A stretch of 31,556 nt of DNA from an uncultured Acidaminococcus sp. (GTDB lineage: Bacteria > Bacillota > Negativicutes > Acidaminococcales > Acidaminococcaceae): positions 1 to 31,556 of the forward strand of contig CAJMHI010000020.1 in assembly GCA_905213155.1 (NCBI GenBank), in the 5' to 3' direction. This document shows positions 30,556 to 31,556 of the stretch, piece by piece (position 1 is the stretch's first letter; each line of letters opens with the position of its first letter). The notes beneath the pieces were generated by a model. The model was not told where the DNA came from. It saw only the letters and a program-made list of their open reading frames with translations, and did not search any database. A program made the position numbers and the translations under genes.

Positions 30556-31497
30556 ATGATGGAATTAGAGTATGAATATATCCTGGCAGTATGCGAAACT
30601 GGCAGTTTTTCCAAAGCAGCTGAAAAATTGCAAATGACCCAGCCTGCGCTGAGTATGGCAATCCATAAAGCTGAAGTCCGTATCGGACGTCCCCTGTTTG
30701 ATCGGAAAAAGCGGCCATTACAACTAACTGTGGCAGGAAAAATTTATATAGCAGGAATCACACAAATTAAACATGTCGAAGAAGGAATGCAGCGCCAAAT
30801 CCAAGACCTGGACCAATTGCTTACTGGTTCACTCAGTATCGGAGGCTCCCATTATCTAATCGCCCGAATCTTGCCACCTGTTCTATCTGCGTTTAATAAA
30901 AAATACCCTGGTATCCAGTTAAATCTTTTAGAAAGCAGTGCAGCACAGCTTGCGGCTATGCTCAAGGACCAAACAGTGGATTTAACATTTAGCTGTGACC
31001 CGATTTTTCTCCAACAATTTAAACGTTACAGCGTATTCCACGACCAAATTCTCCTGGCAGTCCCGGCAGAAGATGCTTTTAATCAGAGTTATGCCACTTA
31101 TACCTTGACTGCATCTCAGATCCTGGCAGGAACCCATCTGGAAAAAGATTGTCCCCGTCTGCCACTTGCTTCTCTCGCTCAACTTGCTTTTATTTTGTTA
31201 AAGCCAGGAAACAATCTCCATGACCGGGTCGGCGAATTTTTCCAGGAAGCCCGTATAACGCCCCAGATCAAGCTGGAAATTTCCCAAATCGTGACAGCCT
31301 ATCACCTGGCAGCAGCAGGACTTGCCGCTACCTTTATTTGTGACCGCGTGGTAGGAAAAGAGTCGTCTTCTCTCTGCTTTTACGCCTTAGATGCGCCCCA
31401 TACAGACCGGGAGTTTTACATTCTCCGTCCCCATACAGCCTATATGCCCAAAGCCGCCCGCGCCTTTATTGCTTTCTGCCGGAAAGAATTAGCCTGA
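30556..31497 (+). CDS. LysR-family transcriptional regulator
   Basis: A 313-residue regulator. The N-terminal winged helix-turn-helix covers about 1-60 (EYILAVCETGSFSKAAEKLQ, then MTQPALSMAIHKAEVRIGRPLFDR), closely following the LysR pattern. A linker helix follows, then the effector-binding domain from about 90 (GSLSIGGSHYLIARILPPVL; a DLTFSCDP segment; hinge strands near 165). It most likely controls the divergent hydro-lyase and symporter genes and itself through the palindrome at 30516-30536; the inducer is unknown. ATG at 30556 has GGGAG 7 bases upstream; a GTG at 30550 is too close to that site. The stop lies 4 bases from a putative group II intron end. Confidence 0.92.
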   Translation: MMELEYEYILAVCETGSFSKAAEKLQMTQPALSMAIHKAEVRIGRPLFDRKKRPLQLTVAGKIYIAGITQIKHVEEGMQRQIQDLDQLLTGSLSIGGSHYLIARILPPVLSAFNKKYPGIQLNLLESSAAQLAAMLKDQTVDLTFSCDPIFLQQFKRYSVFHDQILLAVPAEDAFNQSYATYTLTASQILAGTHLEKDCPRLPLASLAQLAFILLKPGNNLHDRVGEFFQEARITPQIKLEISQIVTAYHLAAAGLAATFICDRVVGKESSSLCFYALDAPHTDREFYILRPHTAYMPKAARAFIAFCRKELA

Positions 31498-31501
31498 AGA
31501 T

Positions 31502-31556
31502 ATCGAGTAGGAGGCGGGCAATGGCCCGCCGACCTCTCACACCACCGTGCATACCG
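31502..31556 (-). mobile_element. Putative 3' end of a group II intron (domains V-VI), continuing beyond the window
   Basis: Read on the minus strand, the segment begins with GCACGGTGGTGTGAGAGG, resembling the 3' half of domain V and its linker. It continues with a hairpin GGCGGGC/GCCCGCC and ends CCTACTCGAT. The last ten bases have an unpaired A seven bases from the end and finish in AT, as expected for the domain VI branch point and an AY intron terminus. The identification rests on pattern memory and only 55 bases; the reverse transcriptase and domains I-IV would lie outside the window. Confidence 0.55.

Noticed and set aside
1..31556. CRISPR array, insertion sequence with terminal repeats, or rRNA genes
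   Set aside because: No regularly spaced repeats, transposase motif or rRNA-like sequence was seen anywhere in the window; only the intron-like fragment at the right edge suggests a mobile element.

Overview
The window looks like chromosomal DNA of an anaerobic, diderm Firmicute, most likely a member of the Negativicutes (Acidaminococcus/Phascolarctobacterium-like; the genus is a guess). LPS-type genes (GT9 heptosyltransferase, WaaL-type ligase, EptA-type transferase) occur together with AGGAGG-type ribosome sites and near-consensus TTGACA/TATAAT promoters. The window also carries a single-chain pyruvate:ferredoxin oxidoreductase and rubrerythrin, both typical of anaerobes.

Layout. (1) 1-7254, minus strand: a tightly packed lipopolysaccharide outer-core/O-antigen cluster. 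In transcription order it is GT2, GT8, WaaL-like ligase, GT25, GT9 heptosyltransferase, GT8, and a phosphoethanolamine transferase cut by the window edge. The GT25 gene is split by a frameshift exactly in a run of nine G, which looks like a phase-variable switch in its OFF state. (2) 7312-9644, minus: a HepT/MntA (HEPN/nucleotidyltransferase) toxin-antitoxin pair and a Na/Pi cotransporter. (3) 9870-13388, minus: pyruvate:ferredoxin oxidoreductase with a consensus promoter and terminator. (4) 13578-15079, plus: promoter, TPP riboswitch and thiC. (5) 15140-16906, minus: rubrerythrin with a PerR-like palindrome at its promoter, and an exported protein of unknown function. (6) 17022-18099, plus: a DapF-family racemase, then tRNA-Leu(CAA) with its own promoter and terminator. 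(7) 18168-20063, minus: a MetQ-type lipoprotein with no transporter genes beside it, and a GalE-like epimerase. (8) 20197-25916, minus: an aromatic amino-acid operon tyrA-aroA-aroC-pheA-aroE-aroK. It is preceded by a promoter, a short leader ORF very rich in Tyr and Phe, and a terminator, which together form a classical-looking attenuator. (9) 25971-27578: a small exported protein (minus) divergent from an Mrp/ApbC ATPase (plus). (10) 27638-31497: a dicarboxylate-type symporter and a UxaA-family hydro-lyase (minus), divergent from a LysR regulator (plus), with a perfect palindrome positioned as a LysR operator. (11) 31502-31556: a sequence resembling the 3' end of a group II intron on the minus strand, cut by the window edge.

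The two most interesting items are the Tyr/Phe leader peptide and attenuator (25660-25916) and the G9 phase-variation tract in the GT25 glycosyltransferase (3991-3999). Functions come from motifs recognised by eye and family knowledge; no database search was run.
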